A stretch of 64,000 nucleotides of DNA, from the NCBI GenBank assembly GCA_037443785.1, contig JBBINR010000011.1:35258-99257 (forward strand), given 5' to 3'. Shown piece by piece: positions 53,415 to 62,386 of this stretch (within the stretch, counting starts at the first letter, position 1; every line of letters starts with the position of its first letter). The position numbers and the translations under genes are program-made. This DNA is from JAQUOA01 sp037443785 (GTDB lineage: Bacteria; Bacteroidota; Ignavibacteria; UBA10030; UBA8401). A model generated the notes under the pieces. The model did no database searches and was not told the origin of the DNA. It saw only the letters and a program-made list of their open reading frames with translations.

Positions 53415-53671
53415 AACATTGTTCCATGACTAATTTGAGAATTGTGTGCTAAATTTTCATGGGATTATTCTACGGCTACTTTATGAATTGGTTGCAACTA
53501 TCTTGCAGGATAGAACCAAATAATCTTTAATCAGGTAGGTAAAAGTTACGATGAATACTTCTATTGAGAATAGGCGAAAGATGCGCGTTTGGATAAAAAC
53601 ATAAATGCCCCCAGATTTGGAGGCATGAAGGAATCACTCTATATAGAAGGGTGAAAAAATCTTGAAAATGT
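53415..53671. other. Gap before tRNA-Met, nothing recognised
   Basis: The 257 bases between the DUF5694 gene and the tRNA (part of a longer stretch to 53802 broken only by the tRNA) contain no supported gene, no strong hairpin and no composite promoter. AT content is high. A promoter for the DUF5694 gene on the minus strand is expected here but not convincing. Confidence 0.5.
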
Positions 53672-53746
53672 GTAGCGGGGGAGGGACTCGAACCCACGAC
53701 CTACGGATTATGATTCCGACGCTCTAACCGGCTGAGCTACCCCGCC
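53672..53746 (-). tRNA. tRNA-Met (anticodon CAT), elongator type
   Basis: A 75-base cloverleaf on the minus strand: acceptor GGCGGGG with CCCCGCT, D-arm GCTC...GAGC, anticodon loop ATCATAA in a stem TCGGA/TCCGT, T-loop TTCGAGT, discriminator A. The GGCGGGGTAGCTCAG start resembles elongator tRNA-Met, unlike the initiator form or the TilS-modified tRNA-Ile, which also carries CAT. CCA is not encoded. There are single mismatches at the outer anticodon and T-stem pairs. Confidence 0.9.
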
Positions 53747-53802
53747 TTTTGCATTTGCCGAACAAAATTACTCAAAAAGTGGCAAAAATCCAAAAGAAAA
53801 AA

Positions 53803-54765
53803 CTACGGCACATCGATCGATTCGACAAAATTAAATTGCTCGAACGAACGCAATTTTTCCAGCGGGGTTTTTAATCCCAATTCTTTTCGCGGCTGTTTGT
53901 TGTTGTAGTCATGCAAATAATTGTGAACAGTTCGCTCTGCATCTTTCGCTGTATTAAAGGGAAGCGAAAGAAATGACTCATGAGAATCGAACGTCATCAA
54001 TCGTTCAATGTATGTTAATGATTGAGATTGTTTTTGTGTCGGCACATGATGTTTGATTCCGAGCCTGCGCAGGTTGAGTGTAAATGCATGGGTTTTCGAT
54101 CGTGATATTGCAACGCTGGTGAAGACATTGTCAATCGGTGTGCTGACATACCGTATCGGAAAAGGGAATACGGTAATAATTGTTTGAATAAAATCTAATG
54201 CTGATAGTGTCGAATGCCGGCCATATACTTTTCCCACTCGCAAATGAGTGCATTCGTCTACCGCGACATAGTAGTAAAATATTTTTTCGTGAATCGGGTG
54301 TTCAAATATTTTTACGAAGATGGTAATTCTATCGCCGGGGAAAAGAGGAACATTCGGTTTCAAGATTCTCCGTTTTCCCTTGGTAGCCTTCATATCGATG
54401 CCGCTCCGTCGAAGGATTTTCCAAATGGTATTCTCAGCAAGTTCTACGTCGTACCAGATCGATAAATACAACTGCAATCGTTTTTGTCCAAAACCGGTTT
54501 GTTCTCGGAGCATTTTTAGCTTTTGGACGATGTGTTCCGGCGTGGCTCGCGGATTGGTATGCGGCCTCCGAGAACGATTTTGCAGGCTGTCCACTGACGT
54601 TTTCGCTTGTTGATAGCGTTTCCACCATTTGTAAAAAGTTTTTCGGCTGATGCCGAATTTTTTACAGACCAGCGGAACCTTTTTTACTTTGTGATATTCT
54701 TCGAACCACTGCATTCGCTCTTCCGGCGTGGGAAGAATTTCTTTTGGTGTTGTATTTTGCTCCAT
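53803..54765 (-). CDS. IS481-like DDE transposase relative, probably inactive
   Basis: Product of 320 residues from ATG 54765 (a GTG directly upstream is in frame). It has an N-terminal helix-turn-helix (CKKFGISRKTFYKWWKRYQQ), a second helix-turn-helix (GFGQKRLQLYLSIWYDVELA) and an rve integrase-type core. The first catalytic Asp expected in the Q-x-D-x-K block is Phe150 (PGDRITIFVKIF), the second block has IDNV in place of TDNG (Asp212), and the Glu is present in YIER (Glu254). Terminal inverted repeats are not visible, and only 6 bp separate the start from the upstream Fe-S gene. This looks like a degenerate or domesticated element protein that may still bind DNA. Confidence 0.8.
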   Translation of the reverse strand: MEQNTTPKEILPTPEERMQWFEEYHKVKKVPLVCKKFGISRKTFYKWWKRYQQAKTSVDSLQNRSRRPHTNPRATPEHIVQKLKMLREQTGFGQKRLQLYLSIWYDVELAENTIWKILRRSGIDMKATKGKRRILKPNVPLFPGDRITIFVKIFEHPIHEKIFYYYVAVDECTHLRVGKVYGRHSTLSALDFIQTIITVFPFPIRYVSTPIDNVFTSVAISRSKTHAFTLNLRRLGIKHHVPTQKQSQSLTYIERLMTFDSHESFLSLPFNTAKDAERTVHNYLHDYNNKQPRKELGLKTPLEKLRSFEQFNFVESIDVP

Positions 54766-54771
54766 CACAAC

Positions 54772-56778
54772 CTATCTATTTTTTTCAACTGATTCCCAAA
54801 GTATTTCAGCAATATCTTTTACCTGAACTTTTTCCGCGGCTTCTTTTGCTTTCACTCCGTCGTTCATCATCGTCATGCAAAAGGGGCATGCTGACGCAAT
54901 TGTTGATGCATTTGTCGCGAGTGCTTCTTCTGTTCGCTCAATATTGATGCGCTTCCCGATTGTTTCTTCCATCCACATCCTTCCACCCCCCGCACCGCAG
55001 CAAAGCCCTTTATCTTTTGAGCGGGACATTTCAACAAGATTTGCTCCGGTTGAAGCCAATGTTTTTCGAGGAGAGTCGACGACATTATTATACCGCGCAA
55101 GATAACAAGAATCATGATAGGTAATTGTATCGCCGCTCTTTTTTCGTGATGAAACATTGATCTTTCCATCTTCAACGAGCTGGTTCAAAAAATCGGTATG
55201 ATGAACGACTTCGAAATTGCCGCCGAACTGTGGATACTCCTTTTTCAACGAATGAAAGCAATGCGGACAGGTCGCAACAATTTTTTTCACGTTGTATCGA
55301 TTCAGCGTTTCGATATTTTCCGTCATCAACGTTTGCGCAAGATATTCGTTTCCCATTCTTCGCGCCGCATCTCCGTTGCACTTTTCTTCTGTTCCAAGAA
55401 TGGCAAATTTAATTTCGGCATGTTGCATCAATTTTGAAAATGCCGTCGAAACTTTTTTATATCTCGCATCATACGATCCTGCACAGCCAACCCAGAATAA
55501 TACATCAATATTTTTTGCATCGCCAACTTCGGCCATCGTTGGAATATTTAATCCGTTTGCCCAATCAGCGCGTGTGGAATGAGAAAATCCCCATGGTGTA
55601 AAATTTCGTTCGAGATTATCGAATACCGTTTTCAATTCAGGGGGGAAACGAGATTCATTCAACACAAGGCCCCGGCGCATCTCAACAATTTCATCGACAT
55701 GTTCAATGGTGACCGGACATTCATTTACACATGCCATACATGTTGTGCACGACCACAATTCATCTTCGGTAATGTAATGGTCGAGTAAAGCTTTGCCTGC
55801 AACATCCTGACGAGCTTCGACCATTCCCTCTGCAACTAACCGAGATTTTTCCGTTGTTCGTCTTCGCGTGTCGACAATTATTTTCCTTGGCGATAACGGC
55901 TTGCCGGTGAGATTTGCCGGGCAAACTGATTCGCATCTGCCGCATTCAGTGCATGTGTAACCATCGAGCAATTGTTTCCAGGTGAGATCTTCAATATCGG
56001 TTGCGCCGAATTTTGTCAATGTTTCATCCTGCAGATTGATCGGCTTCAGAACACCTTTCGGTCTTAATGAAGAGAAGTAAACATTTGGAATTGACGTTAA
56101 TACGTGAAGATGTTTTGAATATGGCAAGTAGTTCAAAAATGCGAGCACAAGTCCAATATGAAGAAACCATATTGTCTCATGAACAAAATATGTCGTGCGC
56201 GAATAATCGAACAATGCAGCTATTGATGACGAAATAGGATAATTCCATCCCGCGGAATAAATTCCGAGGGCAATCCTTGTTCCGTTTTGAAATAATGTCG
56301 CTGTTACGATCAGTGCAATCCAAATTAAAATCATTGCGGCATCAAAGCTTCCATGTGCATCGACTTGGAGCCGCTTTACTTTGGTGATGAATCGGCGCCA
56401 CAACGCCCCGATTACTGAGATAACAACAAGAACGCAGAAAATTTCCTGCGAGAAAGTTATGACACGGTAAAAATTGCCGAGAAACGAAAACGAGAATGAT
56501 CCGAAAATTCCTTCAAGAATTGTTTCGATCACAACGAGAGAGAGTGCAATGAATCCCCAAAAAATCAGCGCGTGCAGTGTTCCGGCAATTGGTTCACGGA
56601 ATAATTTTGTTTGGAGCAGTGCAATAGAAAAAACATTGTATAATCGCTTTGGCGGATTGCCAAACCGATCGTCAGATTTTCCGAGCCGCAATGTTTTGAT
56701 TAAACGAGTTATACTGCGCGCGAAGAACAAAAGTGCGGTAAGAAATAGAATTATAAAAACGATTTGGTGTAGGTCCAT
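54772..56778 (-). CDS. Heterodisulfide reductase-like Fe-S oxidoreductase with NarI-type membrane domain
   Basis: Product of 668 residues. About five membrane segments in the first 220 residues resemble the gamma subunit of nitrate reductase or DsrM, with histidines that could hold heme b (LHALIFWGFIALSL, FVHETIWFLHIGLVLAFLNY). Two 4Fe-4S motifs follow: CTECGRCESVCP and CTTCMACVNECP. Two CCG (DUF224) domains come next (VLFWVGCAGSYDARY, VATCPHCFHSLKKEY, YHDSCYLARYNN, GLCCGAGGGRMWMEE), as in HdrB and glycolate oxidase subunit F. It likely moves electrons between a quinone pool and a cytoplasmic partner; the partner is not encoded here. Relatives in Bacteroidota often lie by electron-transfer flavoprotein genes. 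Confidence 0.88.
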   Translation of the reverse strand: MDLHQIVFIILFLTALLFFARSITRLIKTLRLGKSDDRFGNPPKRLYNVFSIALLQTKLFREPIAGTLHALIFWGFIALSLVVIETILEGIFGSFSFSFLGNFYRVITFSQEIFCVLVVISVIGALWRRFITKVKRLQVDAHGSFDAAMILIWIALIVTATLFQNGTRIALGIYSAGWNYPISSSIAALFDYSRTTYFVHETIWFLHIGLVLAFLNYLPYSKHLHVLTSIPNVYFSSLRPKGVLKPINLQDETLTKFGATDIEDLTWKQLLDGYTCTECGRCESVCPANLTGKPLSPRKIIVDTRRRTTEKSRLVAEGMVEARQDVAGKALLDHYITEDELWSCTTCMACVNECPVTIEHVDEIVEMRRGLVLNESRFPPELKTVFDNLERNFTPWGFSHSTRADWANGLNIPTMAEVGDAKNIDVLFWVGCAGSYDARYKKVSTAFSKLMQHAEIKFAILGTEEKCNGDAARRMGNEYLAQTLMTENIETLNRYNVKKIVATCPHCFHSLKKEYPQFGGNFEVVHHTDFLNQLVEDGKINVSSRKKSGDTITYHDSCYLARYNNVVDSPRKTLASTGANLVEMSRSKDKGLCCGAGGGRMWMEETIGKRINIERTEEALATNASTIASACPFCMTMMNDGVKAKEAAEKVQVKDIAEILWESVEKNR

Positions 56779-56836
56779 AAATATTCCGTCTATAAAGTAG
56801 TCATCCTATTTTGTGTAAGGATGGTGAGTGATTGTG

Positions 56837-57682
56837 TTATGCTAAGTCAAGAGCAACGAGTGTTTTTCGTTCCTTGATATAATAGAGCGTTGTATGATCT
56901 ACAAAAAAAGAATCCGGAACCGGATATGGTGTTTCTGCATTCAAAATGTCAGAAAATATTTTTTTATGTGTTTCGGTATTTTCAATGTACAGTGTGTTGA
57001 CAAGATTTTCTTGACCATGCGTCGTCAATGATTTTACGGAATGAATATTAAGTGCTGTAAATTTTCCTGTATCAATAAATTCCACTGTCCGAATTGCACT
57101 TTTATTTCCCTGAGCGATTTCGTTTACGAAACGCTCAACGTTCTCATTATCGCCGCCATGCGATTGGGGAAAGATGAAATCAGTTTTTTCGAGTACGATT
57201 TTTCCATCAACGGTTGAAGGGAGTGCGTTCAATTCTTCAATGAAATTTCCATCCGTTTCATTCAATTTATAATACACACGCCGCTCAAACAGATCGCGGT
57301 AGCCGTACACAAACGGTGAATGTACGGTTAGAAGTGCGCAATCATTATTGCGCCATAGTTCGTTGCCGGTTGCTGCATCAACACAAATAATTGTTTTATG
57401 CTCCGGCATGTCCGGCTTTTGAAATCCGTGTAAGAAAAGCTTCTCTCCGGAAACGCCTTCGACTCCGATCCACCACAATTCGGAAAATTGTTTTCTCTCC
57501 CAGAGCGTGGTTCCTGTTTTTGCATCAAGGCAAAAAAAAGTTACAGATTTTTTATCGGTATTGCGGTCTTCGCCGATGATAAATCCCTTTTCCGAAAACA
57601 TTAACCGCCACAAAGTGTGTGCTGCTGAAAACTGCCAGCGCGGAGTGATTGAATTGCCTGAAAATATTTGTGAAAGTCTCAT
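56837..57682 (-). CDS. DUF4905 protein, PQQ-like propeller fold
   Basis: Product of 281 residues from ATG 57682. The longer in-frame start at 57817 would run through the terminator at 57726 and overlap the neighbouring gene, so it is rejected. Repeated patterns such as FFCLDAKTGTTLWERKQF and IICVDAATGNELWRN are typical of PQQ-type beta-propeller blades, and the whole agrees with the DUF4905 family of Bacteroidota. No signal peptide is visible, so it may be cytoplasmic. The function is unknown. It sits downstream of a set of small membrane-protein genes. Confidence 0.75.
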   Translation of the reverse strand: MRLSQIFSGNSITPRWQFSAAHTLWRLMFSEKGFIIGEDRNTDKKSVTFFCLDAKTGTTLWERKQFSELWWIGVEGVSGEKLFLHGFQKPDMPEHKTIICVDAATGNELWRNNDCALLTVHSPFVYGYRDLFERRVYYKLNETDGNFIEELNALPSTVDGKIVLEKTDFIFPQSHGGDNENVERFVNEIAQGNKSAIRTVEFIDTGKFTALNIHSVKSLTTHGQENLVNTLYIENTETHKKIFSDILNAETPYPVPDSFFVDHTTLYYIKERKTLVALDLA

Positions 57683-57721
57683 GCACCAATAAAATAATGT
57701 AAAACCGAAAGATAAACAAAC

Positions 57722-57746
57722 AAAAAGCCGAGTGATGAGCTCGGCT
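57722..57746 (-). terminator. Terminator of the small membrane-protein genes
   Basis: On the minus strand AGCCGAG (57746-57740) pairs with CTCGGCT (57732-57726) around a seven-base loop, followed by TTTT. It lies 25 bases after the stop of the 86-residue protein gene and separates it from the DUF4905 gene. Confidence 0.85.
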
Positions 57747-57770
57747 ATATGCTTTACTTCTTTACTTTTC

Positions 57771-58031
57771 TTATGAATGACTAAAGCTTGAAAGAATTGC
57801 AGTGACAATGGCTCCAAAGATTAAGACCCAAAGGACGATTGCAATCACTGCGAAAATGAGTGAAGCTTTTGCAAAATTTGCTTTATTCGGATTTGTTCCG
57901 CTGCCAAATCCCCAAACGAACAGCATGACCAAACCGACAATTGGAATTGCGGTAATGAATAATGTGAGCAGCCATTCACCGATGGTGATGGTTGGGGATT
58001 GTTGTTGGTTCTGCAATGAAGGTATTTCCAT
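57771..58031 (-). CDS. Small two-helix membrane protein
   Basis: Product of 86 residues. Two membrane helices are visible (WLLTLFITAIPIVGLVMLFV and ASLIFAVIAIVLWVLIFGAI), joined by a short GSGTNPNKANFAK loop. I do not recognise a named enzyme; similar proteins occur beside TM2 and DUF2752 genes in this group. GGAGG precedes the start (from 58041 on the minus strand), giving good support that it is expressed. It is the last gene of the set that begins with DUF2752. Confidence 0.72.
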   Translation of the reverse strand: MEIPSLQNQQQSPTITIGEWLLTLFITAIPIVGLVMLFVWGFGSGTNPNKANFAKASLIFAVIAIVLWVLIFGAIVTAILSSFSHS

Positions 58032-58089
58032 AAGTCCTCCTCTAAAAGATGTAGGATGGTGTTGGGTAGAGAGAAATATTTGTTCTTTT

Positions 58090-58443
58090 TTAGGAAATAG
58101 TCTTTATCATACGCGCAACCTGATGAGCAATTCCAATATTGTATTCAAAAGTTAATTTTTTGTGATTAACGAGGTCAATCAATGTTCCGATGAAACACAA
58201 TCCTGCAGTAAAAAGGTAAAGAATACCCATGCCCGTTTCTCCGATAAGAAATCGCTGAATACCTCCGACTCCAAAGAAACCGACAACGGTGGCAATCAAT
58301 ATTGTTTGAGTATCTTTTCTCCGATTTGCATAAACACTTGCAAATTGTTGTGCCTGACTGTCGTTCATGTCTTTTATGATTCCCTGAACATACGTCATTT
58401 CATCCGGCTCAAGCATTGGCAGAAGCTGCATAACGTTTGGCAT
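58090..58443 (-). CDS. TM2-domain membrane protein
   Basis: Product of 117 residues. The N-terminal half is soluble and helical (LEPDEMTYVQGIIKDMNDSQ). The C-terminal half is a TM2 domain with the signature VGFFGVGGIQRFLIGETGMG, then LYLFTAGLCFIGTLIDLVNH, which forms a two-helix hairpin in the membrane. Bacterial TM2 proteins have no settled function. It follows the DUF2752 gene by 9 bp. Confidence 0.85.
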   Translation of the reverse strand: MPNVMQLLPMLEPDEMTYVQGIIKDMNDSQAQQFASVYANRRKDTQTILIATVVGFFGVGGIQRFLIGETGMGILYLFTAGLCFIGTLIDLVNHKKLTFEYNIGIAHQVARMIKTIS

Positions 58444-58452
58444 AAGAACTCC

Positions 58453-58752
58453 TTATAAAGATGAATAATGTTGGTATCGAAAAATATTTTTTGAAAGATG
58501 ATAAATCCGTTGCCCAAGTATTATGGCGGCCGGTATCCCAAGGGGATGACATTTCAACGAGGCAACAATATCTCCATGTAGCACATAGGAAATTGAACGT
58601 CCTAATCCGCAGCCGGGGCAGAAATCGAATCCGAGATTATGAAGAGGGCACAATGAAAATAATTGAGGAACAGTAGGATCAATGACGCTAAAATAAATCA
58701 GGGCAGAGCACCAAATGCCGATTTCCAGATTGTAATAAAAGAAGTTTTTCAT
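58453..58752 (-). CDS. DUF2752 membrane protein
   Basis: Product of 99 residues from ATG 58752; the frame is open upstream to 58863 but that part looks non-coding. The family signature CPLHNLGFDFCPGCGLGRS is present, followed by HGDIVASLKCHPLGIPA. Two to three membrane helices are predicted. The conserved cysteines could bind a metal or form a redox site; the function is unknown. It is the first gene of a three-gene minus-strand set with the TM2 protein, and divergent from gap. Confidence 0.78.
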   Translation of the reverse strand: MKNFFYYNLEIGIWCSALIYFSVIDPTVPQLFSLCPLHNLGFDFCPGCGLGRSISYVLHGDIVASLKCHPLGIPAAIILGQRIYHLSKNIFRYQHYSSL

Positions 58753-58830
58753 GCGAATATCGAATTTGTTGATCGAAACTATTGCTTTTCTGTTCGAGAA
58801 GCAATACGTAATTTGAAACTTGAAGTCGGT

Positions 58831-58861
58831 TTGCTTCTCTCTCGAATTCTTGGTACCTTTC
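58831..58861 (+). promoter_or_regulatory. gap: Probable gap promoter
   Basis: TTG (58831-58833), 20 bases, TACCTTTC (58854-58861). This has the same spacing as the composite elements but no ACGTG box, which fits constitutive glycolytic expression. The strong GGAGG at 58898-58902 precedes the gap ATG. Confidence 0.5.
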
Positions 58862-58878
58862 ATTCACATCACCAATAA

Positions 58879-59976
<1,098 letters not shown>

Positions 59977-60029
59977 CACTGAACGATGAAGCAGCCGTTG
60001 CGGCGGGCTTTATCGGAAGTAATTTGAAC

Positions 60030-60068
60030 AAGGGCTGAACCTCGATGCGCGAGTTCAGCCCTTTTGTT
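60030..60068 (+). terminator. Rho-independent terminator after gap
   Basis: AAGGGCTGAAC (60030-60040) pairs with GTTCAGCCCTT (60053-60063), followed by TTGTTT. It lies between gap and pgk, so pgk probably has its own promoter or depends on read-through. Confidence 0.85.
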
Positions 60069-60142
60069 TCTGATTCTTTTTACCACAATGCAAAAATGAA
60101 ATTTTTTCGCCGTGACGCGAGAAAAGAAAACGAGATACGACA

Positions 60143-61408
60143 ATGAATAAAAAAACAATTAAAGATGTTGACCTTAAAGGCAAACGCGTGTTGATGCGCG
60201 TTGATTTTAATGTGCCGCTGAAAAACGGCATTATTCAAGATGACATTCGAATTCGCGCCGCACTTCCGACGATCAATTATGTGCTTGAGCAAAAACCGAA
60301 ATCGCTTGTGTTGATGTCGCATCTCGGCGATCCGAAAAAAGATACGCAGAAGGCAAAAGAGAAAGCAGAAAAAGACGGTAAACCGTTCGATGAAAAAGCA
60401 TTCAGTGACGGAAAGCATAAAATGAAACCGGTCGTCGAACGTCTATCATCATTATTAGGCAAACCGGTAAAACTTGCGCCGGCGGCAATTGGAACAGAAA
60501 CAAAAGCAGTGGTTGATGCCCTTGCTAACGGTGAAATTGTAATGTTGGAAAACACGCGCTTCCACAAAGAAGAGACGAGCAAAGAATCGACTGATCGTGA
60601 AAAGATGGCGAAAGACCTTGCTCAATACGGTGATGTGTACGTGAACGATGCCTTCGGTTCGGCGCATCGCGCTCATGCATCGACGGAAACAGTTGCCCAT
60701 TATCTCCCTGCTGTTGCGGGCTTCTTGATGGAAAAAGAGCTTGCATACTTAAGCAAAGCAACCACAAATCCGGTGAAACCGTATGTTGCAATTCTTGGCG
60801 GAGCGAAAATTTCAGGCAAGATTGATGTGATTCAGAACTTGATGGGAAAAGTTGATGCGCTGTTAATCGGCGGCGGAATGATGTTCACCTTTTTTAAAGC
60901 ACAGGGATTTGAAATCGGTAAATCACTGCTGGAAGAAGATAAGATCGATCTCGCCAAAAAATTGATTGACGATGCGAAAGCAAAGAATATCAAATTGCTT
61001 CTTCCTGTTGATTGTGTTGTCGCAGAAAAATTTGACAATGATTCTCCAACGAAAACGGTGACCGTAAACGCAATTCCTTCAAATACCGTTGGAATGGATA
61101 TTGGCCCGGAAACAATTGCAATATTTAGCAAAGAAATTACCGGTGCAAAAACCGTCGTGTGGAATGGTCCGATGGGTGTGTTTGAAATGTCGAACTTTGC
61201 CAAAGGAACGAATGCGATTGCCGAAGCGTTAGTAAAAGCAACGAAACTTGGCGCAACAACAGTTGTTGGCGGCGGTGATTCCGCATCAGCAATTGCAAAA
61301 GCAGGATTGGAAAAGGAAGTATCACACGTTTCAACCGGCGGCGGTGCTTCGCTGGAATTTTTGGAAGGAAAAGTTCTTCCCGGTGTTGCAGCATTAAACG
61401 ATAAATAA
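60143..61408 (+). CDS. pgk: Phosphoglycerate kinase
   Basis: Product of 421 residues that makes ATP from 1,3-bisphosphoglycerate and ADP. Signatures: [16 protein letters not shown] near the start, VLMSHLGDP, the AHRAHAS block, [15 protein letters not shown], and the C-terminal nucleotide part [11 protein letters not shown] and [15 protein letters not shown] charged insertion of about 25 residues ([19 protein letters not shown] and on) follows MSHLGDP, making the protein longer than the usual 390-400 residues. It follows gap after a terminator, forming the lower-glycolysis pair. Confidence 0.96.
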   Translation: MNKKTIKDVDLKGKRVLMRVDFNVPLKNGIIQDDIRIRAALPTINYVLEQKPKSLVLMSHLGDPKKDTQKAKEKAEKDGKPFDEKAFSDGKHKMKPVVERLSSLLGKPVKLAPAAIGTETKAVVDALANGEIVMLENTRFHKEETSKESTDREKMAKDLAQYGDVYVNDAFGSAHRAHASTETVAHYLPAVAGFLMEKELAYLSKATTNPVKPYVAILGGAKISGKIDVIQNLMGKVDALLIGGGMMFTFFKAQGFEIGKSLLEEDKIDLAKKLIDDAKAKNIKLLLPVDCVVAEKFDNDSPTKTVTVNAIPSNTVGMDIGPETIAIFSKEITGAKTVVWNGPMGVFEMSNFAKGTNAIAEALVKATKLGATTVVGGGDSASAIAKAGLEKEVSHVSTGGGASLEFLEGKVLPGVAALNDK

Positions 61409-61421
61409 TTTATTATACTTA

Positions 61422-61454
61422 AAACCTTGCAGGTTTTAACAATCTGCAAGGTTT
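61422..61454. repeat. Inverted repeat between pgk and the rhomboid gene
   Basis: AAACCTTGCAG (61422-61432) pairs perfectly with CTGCAAGGTTT (61444-61454). It may act as the pgk terminator; the wording also resembles scattered intergenic repeats of this bacterial group. It overlaps the longest open frame of the rhomboid gene, which supports the later ATG at 61469. Confidence 0.7.
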
Positions 61455-61468
61455 ACTATATTTACACT

Positions 61469-62362
61469 ATGGCATACAATCGATACGGAAATTATTATAG
61501 ACCAAGTTTTTTTGGGGGATTTCAATTCTTTCCTCCGGTGATCAAAGTGTTACTCATTACGAATGCGGCTGTTTTTCTTGGAATGATGTTTCTCGGAAAT
61601 TTTCGCATCGGGGATTTTTATTTTGAGCAATTCTTTTATCATGCCTTTGCGTTGTGGCCGCTTGGTGCCGGATTCGGCGTGTGGCAGCTCTTCACCTACA
61701 TGTTTATGCATGCGAGTTTTACGCACATCTTGTTTAATATGCTTGCTTTGTGGATGTTTGGAATGGAATTGGAACATGTGCTGGGTTCGAGAAAATTTTT
61801 GATTTATTATCTTCTCTGTGGTTTTGGCGGAGGTCTTGCGAATTTATTAGTCGCTCCGTTGTTCACATCGGTTGGTCCGACAGTCGGCGCATCCGGAGCG
61901 ATTTACGGTGTGCTTCTTGCCTTTGGGATGTTGTTCCCTGATCGCTTGATCTATATTTATTTTTTGCTTCCAATTAAAGCGAAATATTTCGTGGTGATGT
62001 ATATGGCCTTTGAAATTTTTTCGGTTGGAAGCATGGACGGCGTTGCACATTTTGCACATTTGGGCGGAGCACTTGTCGGTTTCTTATATCTTATTGCCGA
62101 TGGATATACATTCGGATCGACATTCTCGCGAAATCGCACGGAGAATATTTTTTCAAATTTTGACCAAGCTCCGAAACGCAAAGATGATTATGGTGAAGTG
62201 AGTGATGCCAATATTTACGACATCAATGAGTATCAAAATGATGCACAAAAACATCAAAAACAAATTGACGAGATTTTGGATAAAATCAGCAAAGACGGTT
62301 ATCAAAGTTTAACCGACGATGAAAAGCGAATTTTGTTTGAAGCAAGCAAGAAATTGAATTAA
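61469..62362 (+). CDS. Rhomboid-family intramembrane serine protease
   Basis: Product of 297 residues from ATG 61469; the frame is open from 61427 but that part lies in an inverted repeat. About six membrane helices are present. The conserved WQLFTYMFMHASFTHILFNM, the catalytic serine in GASGAIYGVLLAFG and the catalytic histidine in FAHLGGALVGFLY identify a rhomboid protease, which cuts transmembrane substrates within the bilayer. The C-terminal tail is soluble, with LTDDEKRILFEASKKLN, as in Bacteroidota-type members. The substrates are unknown. ispG follows after 24 bp. Confidence 0.9.
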   Translation: MAYNRYGNYYRPSFFGGFQFFPPVIKVLLITNAAVFLGMMFLGNFRIGDFYFEQFFYHAFALWPLGAGFGVWQLFTYMFMHASFTHILFNMLALWMFGMELEHVLGSRKFLIYYLLCGFGGGLANLLVAPLFTSVGPTVGASGAIYGVLLAFGMLFPDRLIYIYFLLPIKAKYFVVMYMAFEIFSVGSMDGVAHFAHLGGALVGFLYLIADGYTFGSTFSRNRTENIFSNFDQAPKRKDDYGEVSDANIYDINEYQNDAQKHQKQIDEILDKISKDGYQSLTDDEKRILFEASKKLN

Positions 62363-62386
62363 CAACGAGGGATGATCAACTAACCT

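Noticed and set aside
53760..54800. A complete insertion sequence with terminal inverted repeats around the IS481-like gene
   Set aside because: No inverted ends or target duplication could be found, and the Fe-S gene stop is only 6 bp from the start codon.
57683..57817. Longer start of the DUF4905 gene at 57817
   Set aside because: It runs through a rho-independent terminator and overlaps the neighbouring gene; homology-type features begin after 57682.
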